A stretch of DNA of 64,000 nucleotides, from assembly GCF_033807715.1 (NCBI RefSeq), contig NC_084597.1:4890558-4954557 (forward strand), read 5' to 3'. Shown piece after piece: positions 34,707 to 46,145 of this stretch (position 1 is the first letter of the stretch; every line of letters begins with the position of its first letter). The notes beneath the pieces are model-generated. The model was not told the origin of the DNA. It saw only the letters and a list, made by a program, of their open reading frames with translations, and did no database searches. This DNA is from Cololabis saira (lineage: Eukaryota; Chordata; Actinopteri; Beloniformes; Belonidae). The translations under genes and the position numbers were made by a program.

Positions 34707-34820
34707 ATGGATCTTAATGTTAGTTGTGACACTGAAGAGGTTGTGAATGTGTATTCAAACCAATATGACGGGCCACAGCCTTTTAATTACCAACCCGTTA
34801 GGCCCCCCACGTTCTTTTGA
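34707..34820 (+). CDS. 37-codon ORF inside the TTAA element
   Basis: ATG at 34707, stop at 34818-34820. The peptide has an acidic start and GPQPFNYQPVRPPTFF at its end. This recalls PYxFEP-type motifs found in proteins carried by some fish DNA transposons, but the similarity is weak. It may be the remaining first exon of the element's autonomous parent. Confidence 0.25.
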   Translation: MDLNVSCDTEEVVNVYSNQYDGPQPFNYQPVRPPTFF

Positions 34821-34854
34821 TTGACAGCTGAAACTCGCTTTTTAAAAGGCTGAT

Positions 34855-34988
34855 TTATGGGTCCGCGTTACACCAACGCAGACCCTACGGCGTAGGTTAC
34901 GCGGCGACGCACCGAACGCTGCGTGCGCCGCGTACCCTACACCGTAGGCTACGCCGTCGATTTTACGCGGAACCATAAATCCGCCTTT
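34855..34988. mobile_element. Palindromic MITE, ATTTATGGTTCCGCGTTA family
   Basis: AAAGGCTGATTTATGGGTCC at the left mirrors GGAACCATAAATCCGCCTTT at the right, with internal CTACGGCGTAGG. Same family as 13067-13200. Confidence 0.7.
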
Positions 34989-35389
34989 ATTCTCTGCAGC
35001 ACCCGTGCTCCTGAAAGAAACTCAGAAAATAACTTAAAAACGAGTGAGTACTTGTAATCTGTCTACGTTTGTACTTTCTAAACAGAAAACAGGCTTATTA
35101 TCTTCTCCTTTTTTTTTAAAAGCATCCGAAATAGCCGGGTATTTTTAAAACGGAATACTTCCCCCCCCTTCGTTTATCCACATTACATCGTTGTTAAAAA
35201 AAAAAAAACCTTCCACACAGAACCGAAGATCTGAGTTTTCGACCACTTTCATAAGCACAGACCTGTAGATCATCTGGTCTTCCGGACTCCGGGCCGCCTC
35301 CGCGGCGCAATTACCCCGGCATCCGCGCCTCCTCCTCGGGTAACGAGCGTGAGTTTCCCCGTGTCCGCCACGGAGCTGCCGCGTTAATC

Positions 35390-35475
35390 GACGCAGCCCT
35401 GCTGCAGCCCAGCTGCAGCCCTGCTGCGCGTCGCCGCGTACCCTACGGCGTAGGCTCCGCGTCGGTGTAACGGTG
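35390..35475. mobile_element. Partial palindromic MITE
   Basis: TACCCTACGGCGTAGGCTCC and GCGTCGGTGTAACG match the right half of the 13067-13200 family; the outer ATTTATGG end is missing. Repeated CTGCAGCCC units precede it. Confidence 0.5.
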
Positions 35476-36442
35476 TCAAGAGCAGAGACCATTTATTTAA
35501 TAAATAGCTTGGAGAACAGATGGTGGATCATCTGTAGTTCTGTAGTAAACAAAGGTCGCACGTTAGACGTCAGACTCAGAGCAGATTTGTTGTTGTTTTG
35601 GAGCATAATGTGACGTTCGAAAACGCAAAACTCCGGTTGTCTCTGTCTACACCAGGTCTACACGCATCTACATAAACGGAGTTTTCAAAAATCTTCCCTT
35701 TGCCCGGAGTTTTTTTAAACATTCGTTTATTTGCGTTTTCATGTGGATGACAGGTCCAAACGTAGGAAAATATCTTGGGTTTAGCAGATACCCGGCTACG
35801 TGTGTACGGGTCTGGGCATACAGATGGGGCAGAGCTGTGGAGACTGCTCCCTGGTGTGACGTCATATGACGCTGTGTTCGAAAAAAAAAGCGTTTGTACG
35901 AGCTTGGCTAAAATCAGCCACTTTTTCCTCTGAATAAGTGCCCTTATGTCTTGTAAAACATATTAAATCCTACATTAACTTCTCACATAGTCATTTTCAC
36001 ATAAGGTCAGGTATCATTTTTGAAAAAATTCTAACCTGCAATATGCTCTTTAAGGAAATTTTATGTCAAAATTCAGGCCAAATGGCCCCATTCATTCGGA
36101 TGGGGTTTTTTACCATGGTGAAAAAAAAACCTATCCGTTAACGTAGCCTGAACAGGAACGTGTACCCATGCATGGCATACATCGTTAGATGCGTCTCCAT
36201 CGTGCCTCGATGGGCATTACTTTTCTCAATCAAAAGCGTTACAGTGGGGACGCTAGACGCCAAAAAGCGCGCCCCATTAATAACTATTGGGAGCACAGGA
36301 ATGAATGCAATACAACCATAAACACCTCAAACTGACATAGAACCACCCCGAACACAAACACTACAGCCCCAAACCAAAGCAGTGAGAGGGGACGAATGGG
36401 CAGTAGGGCATGCCCAACTAAAATTTCCTGAATTTTTCTAGT

Positions 36443-37484
36443 TATTTTTATTATTATGTTATATTCCTCTATTCCAAATTAAAATGGATGGATGGATGGA
36501 TGGATGGATGGATGGATGGATGGATGGATGGATGGATGGATGGACGGACAGTACAATTTGAAATTTGCGTATTTGGCTTCTGGGACAATGTCCCTTGAAC
36601 CGGTGAGACCAAATTTATGGAGTTTGGCAGTTATATATATATAGTTTATTTTGATAATACATATTGTTTTCTTAATAATTATATTTTATTTATATGGATG
36701 AAACCCAAACAGGGCATACGCTTATAAATGCTTATCAAGCCCGGTGGTTAAGATTGTTACGGAACTTGACATGTTGCAGTTATGGAGACAATCGTGAAGC
36801 CTTCCGTATACCAGTTTTCAAGAGTTAGATGTGACACTTTATGTCTAGCAGGTACTGTAAAAGGTGAAAAGGTCAAGAATGGAGGTTCTGCAACGGCCCA
36901 GTAAAAGTCCATATTTAAACTGGACCCCACAATCACCCTGCATAAATGACCAGAGCAAGAACCACAATGTGAGAGCAATGTGAGGCATTAAAAAGGACTG
37001 GACTGGATTGAATAATACTTTATATATCCAGAAAGGAAAATGATCATTATTACGGTATTTTAAACTTTGTCTTGTTACCTACAACTTAAAATTCAGGAGG
37101 ATGTTTTTTTTAAAGAAGGCTGTAGCTCCGGGGCCAGAGATACCGAAAGATGTTCGGGCACATAGGTACCAAAAGAGAAAAGACACAAGAGACAGAAAAG
37201 ACAGAAAGTGTGGAGGAGTTGCTCAGTGTGTCACGGGTGGTCCCCCCCACAGCAGTCTGGACTGATAACCCCATAACAGCAGAGATAAGAGATGGTTCAG
37301 AATCACTGCCACCAGCACTAATTATAAGCATTGTCAAAAATGAAAGTTTTATGTATAAAATTGAAGGCAGAAAGGCTGTCTGGCTCTGAAACCTAAACTA
37401 AATCAGCTACATCCATTAAAATAGGAGCCTAATGGTGAAAGACTCTCAGCTGTTACCTACAATCCCAGATTAGGATCTGTAAAT
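36443..37484. other. (ATGG)n tract then unassigned DNA
   Basis: A (ATGG)n tract covers 36484-36543, preceded by the same phrase (TATTCCTCTATTCCAAA) seen at 33824-33840. The rest holds no recognised feature. Confidence 0.5.
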
Positions 37485-37556
37485 AGGCAAGGCAAGGCAC
37501 GTTTATTTGTAAGGTAATTCAAAGTGCTTTCCATCGACATTAAAGCAGCAAGACAC
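37485..37556 (-). mobile_element. L2-type LINE/SINE 3' end, left part
   Basis: GGCACGTTTATTTGTAAGGT and TTAAAGCAGCAAGACACAAC are the antisense of a fish L2-type 3' end. The sequence resumes after F2 copy 2 at about 38643 (AAAAAGTAAGGGCAGTAGAG), so F2 was inserted into it. Confidence 0.6.
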
Positions 37557-38642
37557 AACTAGAAAATTTCAGGAAATTTTGATATGGGAATGCCCTACTG
37601 CCCATTCGTCCCTTCTTGCTGCTTTGGTTTGGGGCTGTAGTGTTTGTGATCGGGGTGGTTTTATGTCAGTTGGAGGTGTTTACGGTTGTATTTCATTCAT
37701 TCCTGTGCTCCCAATAGTTATTAATGGGACGCGCTTTTTGGTGTCTAGCGTCCCCACGGTAACGCTTTTGACTGAGAAAAGTAATGCCCATCGAGGCACG
37801 ATGGAGACGCATCTAACGATGTATGCCATACATGGGTGCACGTTCCGGTTCAGGCTACGTTAACGGATAGGTTTTTTTTTCACCATGGTAAAAAAACCCA
37901 TCCGAATGAATGGGGCCATTTGGCCTGGATTTTACATTAAACTTTCCTTAAATCGCAGCTTCATGATATTTGAGTACGTTGAAGTCCACAGCGTGCCGGG
38001 TCGAGGAACATTTGTACGATGTCTCTACGATAACCTGTTGCCTAGCAACAAGCGCCCAAAGTCAAACGGAAAAAAAATAAATTAATTAAAGGTCAATATC
38101 GCAAAAACTGTAATAATTGGCATAATGAGGTTCTAGGCTCCGTTAGTGCCAATCGGGCCGAGTGTTTGAAAGTTTGAACGATGTCTCTACGATAAAGTTC
38201 GGCCGAGCAATAAGAGTCCGAATTTTCGCCTTTTTTTTTTGCTTTTTGGCATCTAGCGTTGCCAGGGTAACACTTTTGACTGAGGAAAGTAATGCCCATC
38301 GAGGCACGATGGAGACGCATCTAATGATGTATGGCATGCATGGGTGCACGTTGCAATTCGGGCCGCATTAACAGACAAAAAAAGAGTGCAGAATAAGAAT
38401 AAGAAAAGGGAAACCTTTTCTGTATACTATTATATCGCCTTCATTTTCATGTTCTTCCTTGTTTTTTCAGGCGTGTTTTATTTTTTGGGGATTTTTTTTT
38501 CCACATCAGAGCGGGGTCATGCTGTACACCCGCTGGTGCGCAGTGGGACTTCTGCGACTTTAGCTTGTTAGCAAAATGCTAGCAACATTGCCCTTTGGGC
38601 CATTCTGGACAATTGCAATATGGTCATGCCACTACTTGGCAG
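37557..38642 (-). mobile_element. F2 family copy 2, near full length
   Basis: The reverse complement of F2 copy 1: it begins at its 3' side with CTAGAAAATTTCAGGAAATT and ends with GGTCATGCCACTACTTGGCA. It preserves the empty TTAA target (about 37950) of the element that interrupts copy 1. It also contains a duplicated core (37755-37830 and 38265-38345). Confidence 0.75.
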
Positions 38643-38830
38643 AGGTAAAATAATAAAAAGCACAAGTTGTTAAAAAGTAAGGGCAGTAGAGTACAGCAGT
38701 TACATCTCATTCTTACAATGGCAAGAATTACGTTTCTATACGGTCAAAACGTACAAAGATCGAGTCAAATACAGTATTACAAAAGTAATCTGTAACAATT
38801 AGTACGGTGAATTAAACCAATTTGATTTCT
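38643..38830 (-). mobile_element. L2-type LINE/SINE 3' end, right part
   Basis: Continuation of 37485-37556, ending with the TTTCTATACGGTCAAAAC unit also present twice at 31337-31620. Confidence 0.55.
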
Positions 38831-39600
38831 TTGTCACAATGAAGATAAGATAAATCAACAGTTGTTGTTTCAGCAATTACATTGTTTCTCAAAACAACAA
38901 TGTAGTAGATCATTAATCAAAGAAGTTACAATTTCTACTCTTATTCTTACCCCCCCGATCAGTTTAACGAGCAGATGGATGTATAAGATCAACAAATAGT
39001 GACGATAGTGAAGATAAATAGATGTTAATACCAAAGACTGGCTTCTCACCTAGACAGAATATATGCTTTAAGTGACAAGGATAGGGGATAAAGAGAAAGA
39101 GAGGGAGGGAGGCTACTTTTCAGCCTGCAGTAACCTTGATGACACCCTTCATTACTATGTGCAGCCTGACATCCTGACAGAGGCATGAGGCACCAGATGG
39201 AGGGGAGGGACAAAGCACCATTCCCACCCTCTGCCCGTTCTTTCTAGATTGGCATCTAGAAGGAGGCTTGGGAAAGAAAAAAAGCAGTGAAGGGGGTAGC
39301 AGTTGTGTTGGTGTACAGCTTTACTGACACTGCACTGGCTCAGCTCTGCAAAGCCGCCCTTGTCCTTGTGCTCTCACAGCGAGTGGCCTAAACTTTGGCC
39401 TAACCTTGCCATATTAAAAAACCTTATCCCGCTATTCTGCACAAGCTAGGAAAGCCCTCACTTCCAACCCTTGTAAGGTTCCTGAACCTCTCCCACAGAG
39501 ACGTCAAAAGCAGTGTGCTTCACTGCAATCTTTAAAAATCAGAGTTGGGTAGAAAGAGGAAAACCTTCTCAGGCTTAAATATCACACACAGGAAAACTGT
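38831..39600. other. No gene or recognised repeat
   Basis: Unique-looking DNA without clear features. Confidence 0.4.
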
Positions 39601-39689
39601 TGATTTGATTTTAATATGAAGATTTTATTTCAAACATGCATGTTAAAAAAGAGTACAAAAAAGTAAAAAAAACAGAATATATATATATG

Positions 39690-39775
<86 letters not shown>

Positions 39776-40200
39776 AATATCTACATATAACTATAAATCA
39801 ATATATATTAATAGAGATATAGATATATAAATACTGTACGCATAATACAACTCAATATATCCATATACATACCTACATATAACATATCTATATCCATAAT
39901 ATACATCTATATATCTACATATATTAATAAATGTACATATCTACATGTTTATTCGCATCTGTATTTTGAATAGAATGTTTCTTTATATCTTTTTTTTAAT
40001 TGTGATATGTTTTGACTTTGTTTTATCTCCATGTTCAGGCTGTTCCACAGTTTCACTCCTCAGGTCGACATACAGAAACTCTTCAGTGTTTGTGCGTCTG
40101 TTGAGAACTTTAAAATTAAACTGGCCCCTGAGGTTTTAGCTCCCTCTCTTTCAAAGAAGATCCCCTGTTTATGTTGCGCTAATTAATTATTCTTGGCTTT
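39601..40200 (-). mobile_element. LINE 3' end (L2-like) with (TA)n in its 3' UTR, copy 1
   Basis: On the minus strand a frame at about 40110-39970 reads GVKLWNSLNMEIKQSQNI, the C-terminal pattern of fish L2-type LINE proteins, broken by a stop just upstream. Then comes a 3' UTR with TATATCTCTATTAATATA, a (TA)n tract (39693-39772), the module TACAAAAAAGTAAAAA (antisense) and the tail ATTTGATTT at 39602. It is 5'-truncated. Confidence 0.65.
39690..39773. repeat. (TA)n microsatellite
   Basis: About 80 bases of pure TA inside the LINE 3' UTR; it yields meaningless Tyr-Ile frames. Confidence 0.95.
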
Positions 40201-40226
40201 GAAAATTGGTTGTGCTGTATTGAAAC

Positions 40227-40957
40227 TAGGGGTGGGTATTGGCAAGGACCTCACGATACAATACACATCACGATACCTGAGTCACGATACGATATGATAT
40301 TGCGATATCCAAATTTTGCGATATATTGCGATATATAAAGTTTGCTGAAAACTGTAAAAAGCTTTATGGATCTTAAAATCTGAGTTGCACGTTCATCAGA
40401 TTAGAGTGACAATTCATGGGACAAACTGAGTCAAAACAATGTTTTATTATAACTATACAAGCTAAAGTTACAACATATTTGTATATGTTTTTCATATTAT
40501 TTACATCATATGAAATTAACATTAAATGTAGTATGAGGTTGCTTTAATTATGTGGCAAATGATAATAAACACAAGAAAGATGGAACTAAAACCAAGGACA
40601 GTGATCAGTCAGTATAGATATAAATCCATAAATAAATAAACCTATGTCCATTATTTTTCATTTTTTAAGGAAAGGCAGTTGTGTTATATAAAAAATAAAT
40701 TATAAAATGAAATAAAATGTGAAATAAAACCTGAGCTCAGTGCAGGGCCCTCCCGGGGTTGGTAGAGAGTGGCAATGCCCAGGACTGTCACTTAGGTAGG
40801 AGCACTGGGTGATATAATGGGGAAAAAATCGGGGATGAAAGATATAAAAAAAAAAAAAAAAAAAAAAAAATCGATATTCAAATTTTGAATATCGATATTG
40901 AATCAGCTGGAAAAGTATCGCAATATATTGCCATATCGATATTTTTGCCCACCCCTA
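40227..40957 (+). mobile_element. hAT MITE, family B copy 1
   Basis: The 731-bp element starts TAGGGGTGGGTATTGGCAAG and ends TATTTTTGCCCACCCCTA. The perfect 8-bp duplication attgaaac lies at 40219-40226 and 40958-40965. CGATAT-rich ends. No transposase. A second copy in opposite orientation is at 43417-43932. Confidence 0.9.
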
Positions 40958-40965
40958 ATTGAAAC

Positions 40966-42878
40966 TGACAAGATCCAGATATTTTAGTGATTTGGATTGT
41001 AGAAATAATTGATTAGTGTGATCCCGTGTATTTAGCCTGAATTTGCAATGCATGCTGAAAACCTATAGTTCATTTGACATGTAAGCTAATACCCCAGCAT
41101 GGCGGGAAATACAGTCTTTGTGGATTGATCAAAGATGGCATGGCCAGCAAGGACATCAGCAGTTAGCAGAGGGCCACCCAGGCTCTTTGTCTTCCTGGCA
41201 GCCCTTTGATGAGAGCCCCCCTGGGTGATTCACTCTTACTTACAGACGTGTGCACGGCTGTTAAGAATTGGATCAAAACAGATTGAGAGGAGGTTGAATG
41301 CACAGAGAGAAAGAGTACAGCTGGGGATTAAAAATGGGAGATAGATGGAGTAGATAGTGACACGTTGGGAAGGGGGGAGGGCTGTTCGGGGCAGGAGGAG
41401 GATGACCTAAAGGGGCTGAATGAAAATGCTGAAATACCCAGTGCAGTTTAAAAGTTTATTATTTTGACAGTGAAAGACAAAAGGTCACTATTCCTGTCCT
41501 GGGATGGACAACGAGGGCTATGCAATTAACTCATCAGTTTGAACCATGAATCAGTCACGCTTGTCCTTGCATGGATACAAATCTGATATAAATGCAGATG
41601 AATCGCTGGCCTACTTTAACTCCGTCCTGACAGTTTTGTATGCACTTCACCAGTCTCTGTTCTTGTGTATTGCCTGAGTTGGTTGTATCCCCAAGGTTGG
41701 CTGTCATATCTTTTTATAAGGAGATCTGTGAAAATACAAATGTGTAATAAAAAGAAGATGGAAAAAACGTTTCATTTGAGAAGACGTTGATGTAACTTTG
41801 TTTTCTACAGTTTCCATGTTCTGCTTGGTGTCAATTTAATTAAAATAAAAGAAAATTGTCAGTTAACAAGTCACACATGTCAATATCAATATCAAACATA
41901 TAGTGTATGTAGGATCATCTCACAATTTCCAGCAACTTCTCTCACAATTTGAAGGGACCTGAACATTTTTGCAAATAAAAAAGTGCAATAAACTCCCAAA
42001 AAATCTAGACGTGTGAAATTAATACACACTTATTCATAAAGACTTGATGATGTAATAAAGCGAAACATGTTTCCACAAAGTATCCGTTGGGAGAGGTGTT
42101 TGGTTTGCAATCGACTCCCAACTTTATTGGAAATATTTGAAATATTACCTTTCAATAATCTTTTATTTTTTAAGTGGATTTCCATTAACTGGAAACGCGT
42201 TAAAAATGGAACAAGTCTGACATTTATATTATATATTAATAATATATTTCGTAATTCTGTCTTTTTCTATCTTTTATTTCTGATATTCAATTTGAATAAA
42301 ATGACACTGAATGTCACCTAAAGCTAAATCCATTTTATGCAAAATGGTAAATTATCAAGGAAGTGTCATGGCTTTGGATGACGCCTTTGGAGGCATATTT
42401 TCTATTCTAACACTGCATGAATGCTACAGTTGAATGAATGGATTATTATTTTTATTAAAGATATACCGGTACATCTTAGTTTATGGTTTTTGCCACGGTG
42501 GGACAGAATGTCAGCAATATACGTAAAACAACAAACCACACCTATGGTTCCTGTTAGTCGCATGTTTTACAAGATTTATATTTTTATGATATCTGCTTTA
42601 AGTCTTCATACATTAAACATTCAGGGATAAAACAGGAATAAGACAGTCGAGGCTGAAAGCCCCATAGACTCGTAGAGGTGGTGGCACTTTGCACCATTGT
42701 TCGACGTTTTGTTATGACACTTTCCACCCGTGTCAGTCCTTCTTGTCCAACTTAGGACAGCTGCAAGGTTAGCAGTCCAATCAACACAATCTACCAAAAA
42801 TATTTATGTAAAAGTACATTTTTGTCTCATCCACACCTGAAATAAAAGGGAAACCCACAGATTTGAGGCACATATCCA
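40966..42878. other. No gene or recognised repeat
   Basis: Nearly 2 kb of unique-looking, AT-rich DNA with short frames and no recognised motifs. Confidence 0.4.
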
Positions 42879-42933
42879 TATGATTGATTTGATTTTGATT
42901 TGAAGATTTTATTTCGAACATGCATGTTAAAAA

Positions 42934-43330
<397 letters not shown>

Positions 43331-43416
43331 TTTTTATATATATACACTACAATATAATAGGGAACAATAGGCAGCAATGATATAACAATATACTTGAATA
43401 ACTATATAAGAGTAGA

Positions 43417-43932
43417 TAGGGGTGGGCAAAAATATTGATACGGCAATATATCGCGATACATAGTCTCCCGATACGATATCGATATTCAATGTATGTATCG
43501 CGATATATTGCCGTATCAATATTTTTGCCCACCCCTAGCTGTACTGTATTTTTGTGATTTCAATTTCAGTGTGGGTGAGACACTGCATTTTATTTTGAGT
43601 ATTTTGTATCTAAGAATAATGCACACTGCACTTTTTATTGTGTTTCAGTGTGTTTTTTCATGCAAATATGTTGCATATTAAAATGGAAAGTTTGAATTAC
43701 ATTGTTTTGACTCAGTCTGTCCAATGAATTATCACTATCATCTGATCTACATATATACAACTTGGATTTTAAGATGTGTAATGCATTTTTAAATTTTTCG
43801 GTGAACTATGTAGAATATCGCGATATATCGGGATATATCGCATAATCGGGACATCGCAATATTGTATCGTATCGTGGCTCAAGTATCGTGATGCGTATCA
43901 TATCGTGAGGTCCTTTCCTATACCCACCCCTA
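43417..43932 (-). mobile_element. hAT MITE, family B copy 2
   Basis: 516 bp, in reverse orientation to copy 1: begins TAGGGGTGGGCAAAAATATT, ends CCTATACCCACCCCTA. The perfect 8-bp duplication agagtaga lies at 43409-43416 and 43933-43940. The first 122 bases form a long palindrome, because an inverted copy of the terminus sits at 43480-43538. Confidence 0.9.
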
Positions 43933-44130
43933 AGAGTAGATATACTATATATACACTGGTTCATATATTTACCTCCAATTATATCCATAAAAATTACTAT
44001 AAATCTATATATATTGACATATCTACATATAACTATAAATCAATATATATTAATAGAGATATAAATATATAAATACTGTACGTATAATATAACCCAATAT
44101 ATCCAAACCCAATATATGACTTCTACACAG

Positions 44131-44889
44131 CCAGAAAAATGCCCATTACATGCATAAAAAAGAATAAAAAAAGAGAAAGAGAAGTGACATCGTTCGTGTC
44201 TTTTACAGTATTAGTCCACATGGCAATATTTCATCCTATCATTAACTGGCAGCAGCACCGGCCCCTGGCTGTTAGTGCAGCAGCAAGAGGCCCATATTAG
44301 ACCTGCTGAATTTGGTGGCAGATGGCAAAACTGTGTGCTCTCCCAAGGGGTGGCAGCCAGCTGCCCTGTCATTGCCTTTGTGACTCAGGTGAGCAGTAAA
44401 GTTGCTACTTTATGCAAAAAGGTAACGACGAAATGGAAACCTTTTCTGCTTACGACCGTGAGTGTAGGAGCACAATGCAGTATTGTACATTGAGACGTGG
44501 CATACATTTACTGCATCGCAGAGGAAAATGATTTAGTTTGGTACATTTATTGCATAATATTACTCTTTCGATCCAATTTAACTCTGCTGTGTAAAAGTTC
44601 AAGGGAATCCAGAGGGCTTGGCGTTTTTCTCTTTCTTTTTTCTTGGGAATGTGTATGTGTGTGCTAGACAATGTTTAAAATTTCAATAGTCTAATAGATA
44701 CCATTGCAGTATATAGTGACAGGAAATGAATAATCACAAAGACTTTAATTGGATGTTTCATCCGGAGAGCTTGAAAAGCAGCAACCACTTGAAGGAACTA
44801 ATGAAAATATTGCATTGTTGCTTTGGTTTGTTTCCTGAAACATGAGCCAGCTTTGACAGAATATGTAAAGGAGACTTAGTAGTTTTGTT
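44131..44889. other. No gene recognised
   Basis: Unique-looking DNA. A frame at 44275-44493 passes a GTGAGC resembling a splice donor near 44391, but nothing else supports an exon. Confidence 0.35.
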
Positions 44890-46145
44890 TTTGTCAGCCT
44901 GTTTCAATTTTAGTTTTAGTCTAGACTTTGGGTCAAGCTATCATTTCAGTTTTTATTAGTTTTAGTCACGTTCATTCTCCTTTTAGTCGTGTCAAATTTC
45001 AGTCGACTAAACGTCTTAGCATTTTAGTCTTATTTTAGTCAGAATTGTCCAGGACCATTTTAGTGTAGTTTTAGTCAAAGATTGTATTTAGCCAAACCCA
45101 TTTTACAATTCAAACAAGGTTATCTTATTATAAGGGCCCGAGCACTGACAGTGCGAAGGCCCTATTGTATCTGTAGGAATTTTTCTCTATTTTGTTTTTA
45201 TCCTTGTTTTTCATCCGACGAAATGAGGGCCTTTTTTCCCCCTAAACGTGCTCCAAAAGTCACCAAATTTTGCACGCAAGCCAGGCCTGGCGAAAAATGT
45301 GATATTTAATGGTTTGCATTAATGGGCGTGGCAAAAGGGCTCAACAGCGCCCCCTAGAAAACTTTGTGCCTCAAGCCCCAAAATACGGTGTGACGTACAT
45401 GCACGAAAATCGGTACACACCTGTATCATGTCGCAACTTAAAGAAAAGTCTCTTGGCGCCATGGCCGAAACCGAACAGGAAATTTTTATGCAATTTATGC
45501 CATTTCTTCCGCTGTTAATGCGGCCCGAACCGTAACGTGCACCCAGGTGTGTTATACATCAAAATGTGCGTCTCCATCCTGCGACGATGCGCATTACTTT
45601 TCTCAGTCAAAAGCGTTACCGTGGCGACGATAGACGCCAAAAAGCGCGCCCCCCCTCCCTTCATCTGATTGGTCCATATTTGATAGTTCCTACTTTCTGC
45701 CATAACTTTTGAATGGTTTGACATACAGAGTCGTGGGTGGTGTCATCAGACTCAGTTTTGAGTCCTTGAACATAATTACTGCAAATTAGCCCCGCCGCTT
45801 CTTCTGATTGGTCAATATTTGATAGTCCCTATTCTCTGTCATAACTTTTGAACAGGTTGTGATAAAGACATGTGGGTGTAGTCATCGGACTCGGTATTGA
45901 GTACTTAACCTTCATTGGTCTGAATTAGCCCAGCCCCTTCTTCTGATTGGTCAATATTTGATATATCCTATTTTCTGCAATAACTTTTGAAAGGTTTGAC
46001 ATAAAGACTCGTGGGGGGTGTCATCGGACATGGTTTTGAGTCCTTGACCATAATTGGTGGAAATTAGCCCCGCTAAAGGTTCATTGACAACGATATTTAG
46101 ACATAATTTTCGTTGATGAAAGCAACTTTAATTGCAAAACTGCTC
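44890..46145. mobile_element. TTTTAGTC-rich MITE remnant split by F1 copy 7
   Basis: 44910-45090 is full of ATTTTAGTC motifs, and 46080-46140 (ATTTTCGTTGATGAAAG) resembles the other end of the same fish hAT-like repeat. F1 copy 7 lies between them. Ends and duplication were not identified. Confidence 0.45.
45134..46076 (+). mobile_element. F1 family copy 7, 3'-truncated, three internal repeats
   Basis: Starts with the perfect 5' hairpin GGGCCCGAGCACTGACAGTG, runs through all boxes and the core, and has repeat units beginning at 45665, 45804 and 45943 (period 139). It stops at GAAATTAGCCCCGC without the 3' hairpin. Confidence 0.85.

Larger units (their letters stand above)
34499..36049. mobile_element. 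TTAA-flanked element with AGAGCATATTGCAGGTT ends
   Basis: TTAA at 34495-34498 and 36050-36053 flanks AGAGCATATTGCAGGTT and AACCTGCAATATGCTCT. The paralogous F2 copy 2 has an uninterrupted CGATTTAAGGAAA at the equivalent place, which proves both the insertion and the single TTAA target. Inside are a palindromic MITE (34855-34988), a partial one (35390-35475), and sequence related to the hAT element at 49265 (GCCGGGTATTTTTAAAACGG, 35135 on). Confidence 0.8.
33956..36442 (+). mobile_element. F2 family copy 1, split by a TTAA element
   Basis: It starts GGGCATGCCAAGTAGTGGCA, a 7-bp-stem hairpin (CATGCCA/TGGCATG), and ends near GGGCAGTAGGGCATGCCC and TTTCTAGTT. The inner core ATTACTTTTCTCAGTCAAAA is shared with F1. 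About 1.55 kb (34499-36049) is a later insertion. F2 copy 2, in opposite orientation, follows at 37557. Confidence 0.7.

Noticed and set aside
44275..44493. Exon with a GTGAGC donor
   Set aside because: Only a chance-level donor match; no acceptor, domain or neighbouring exon.
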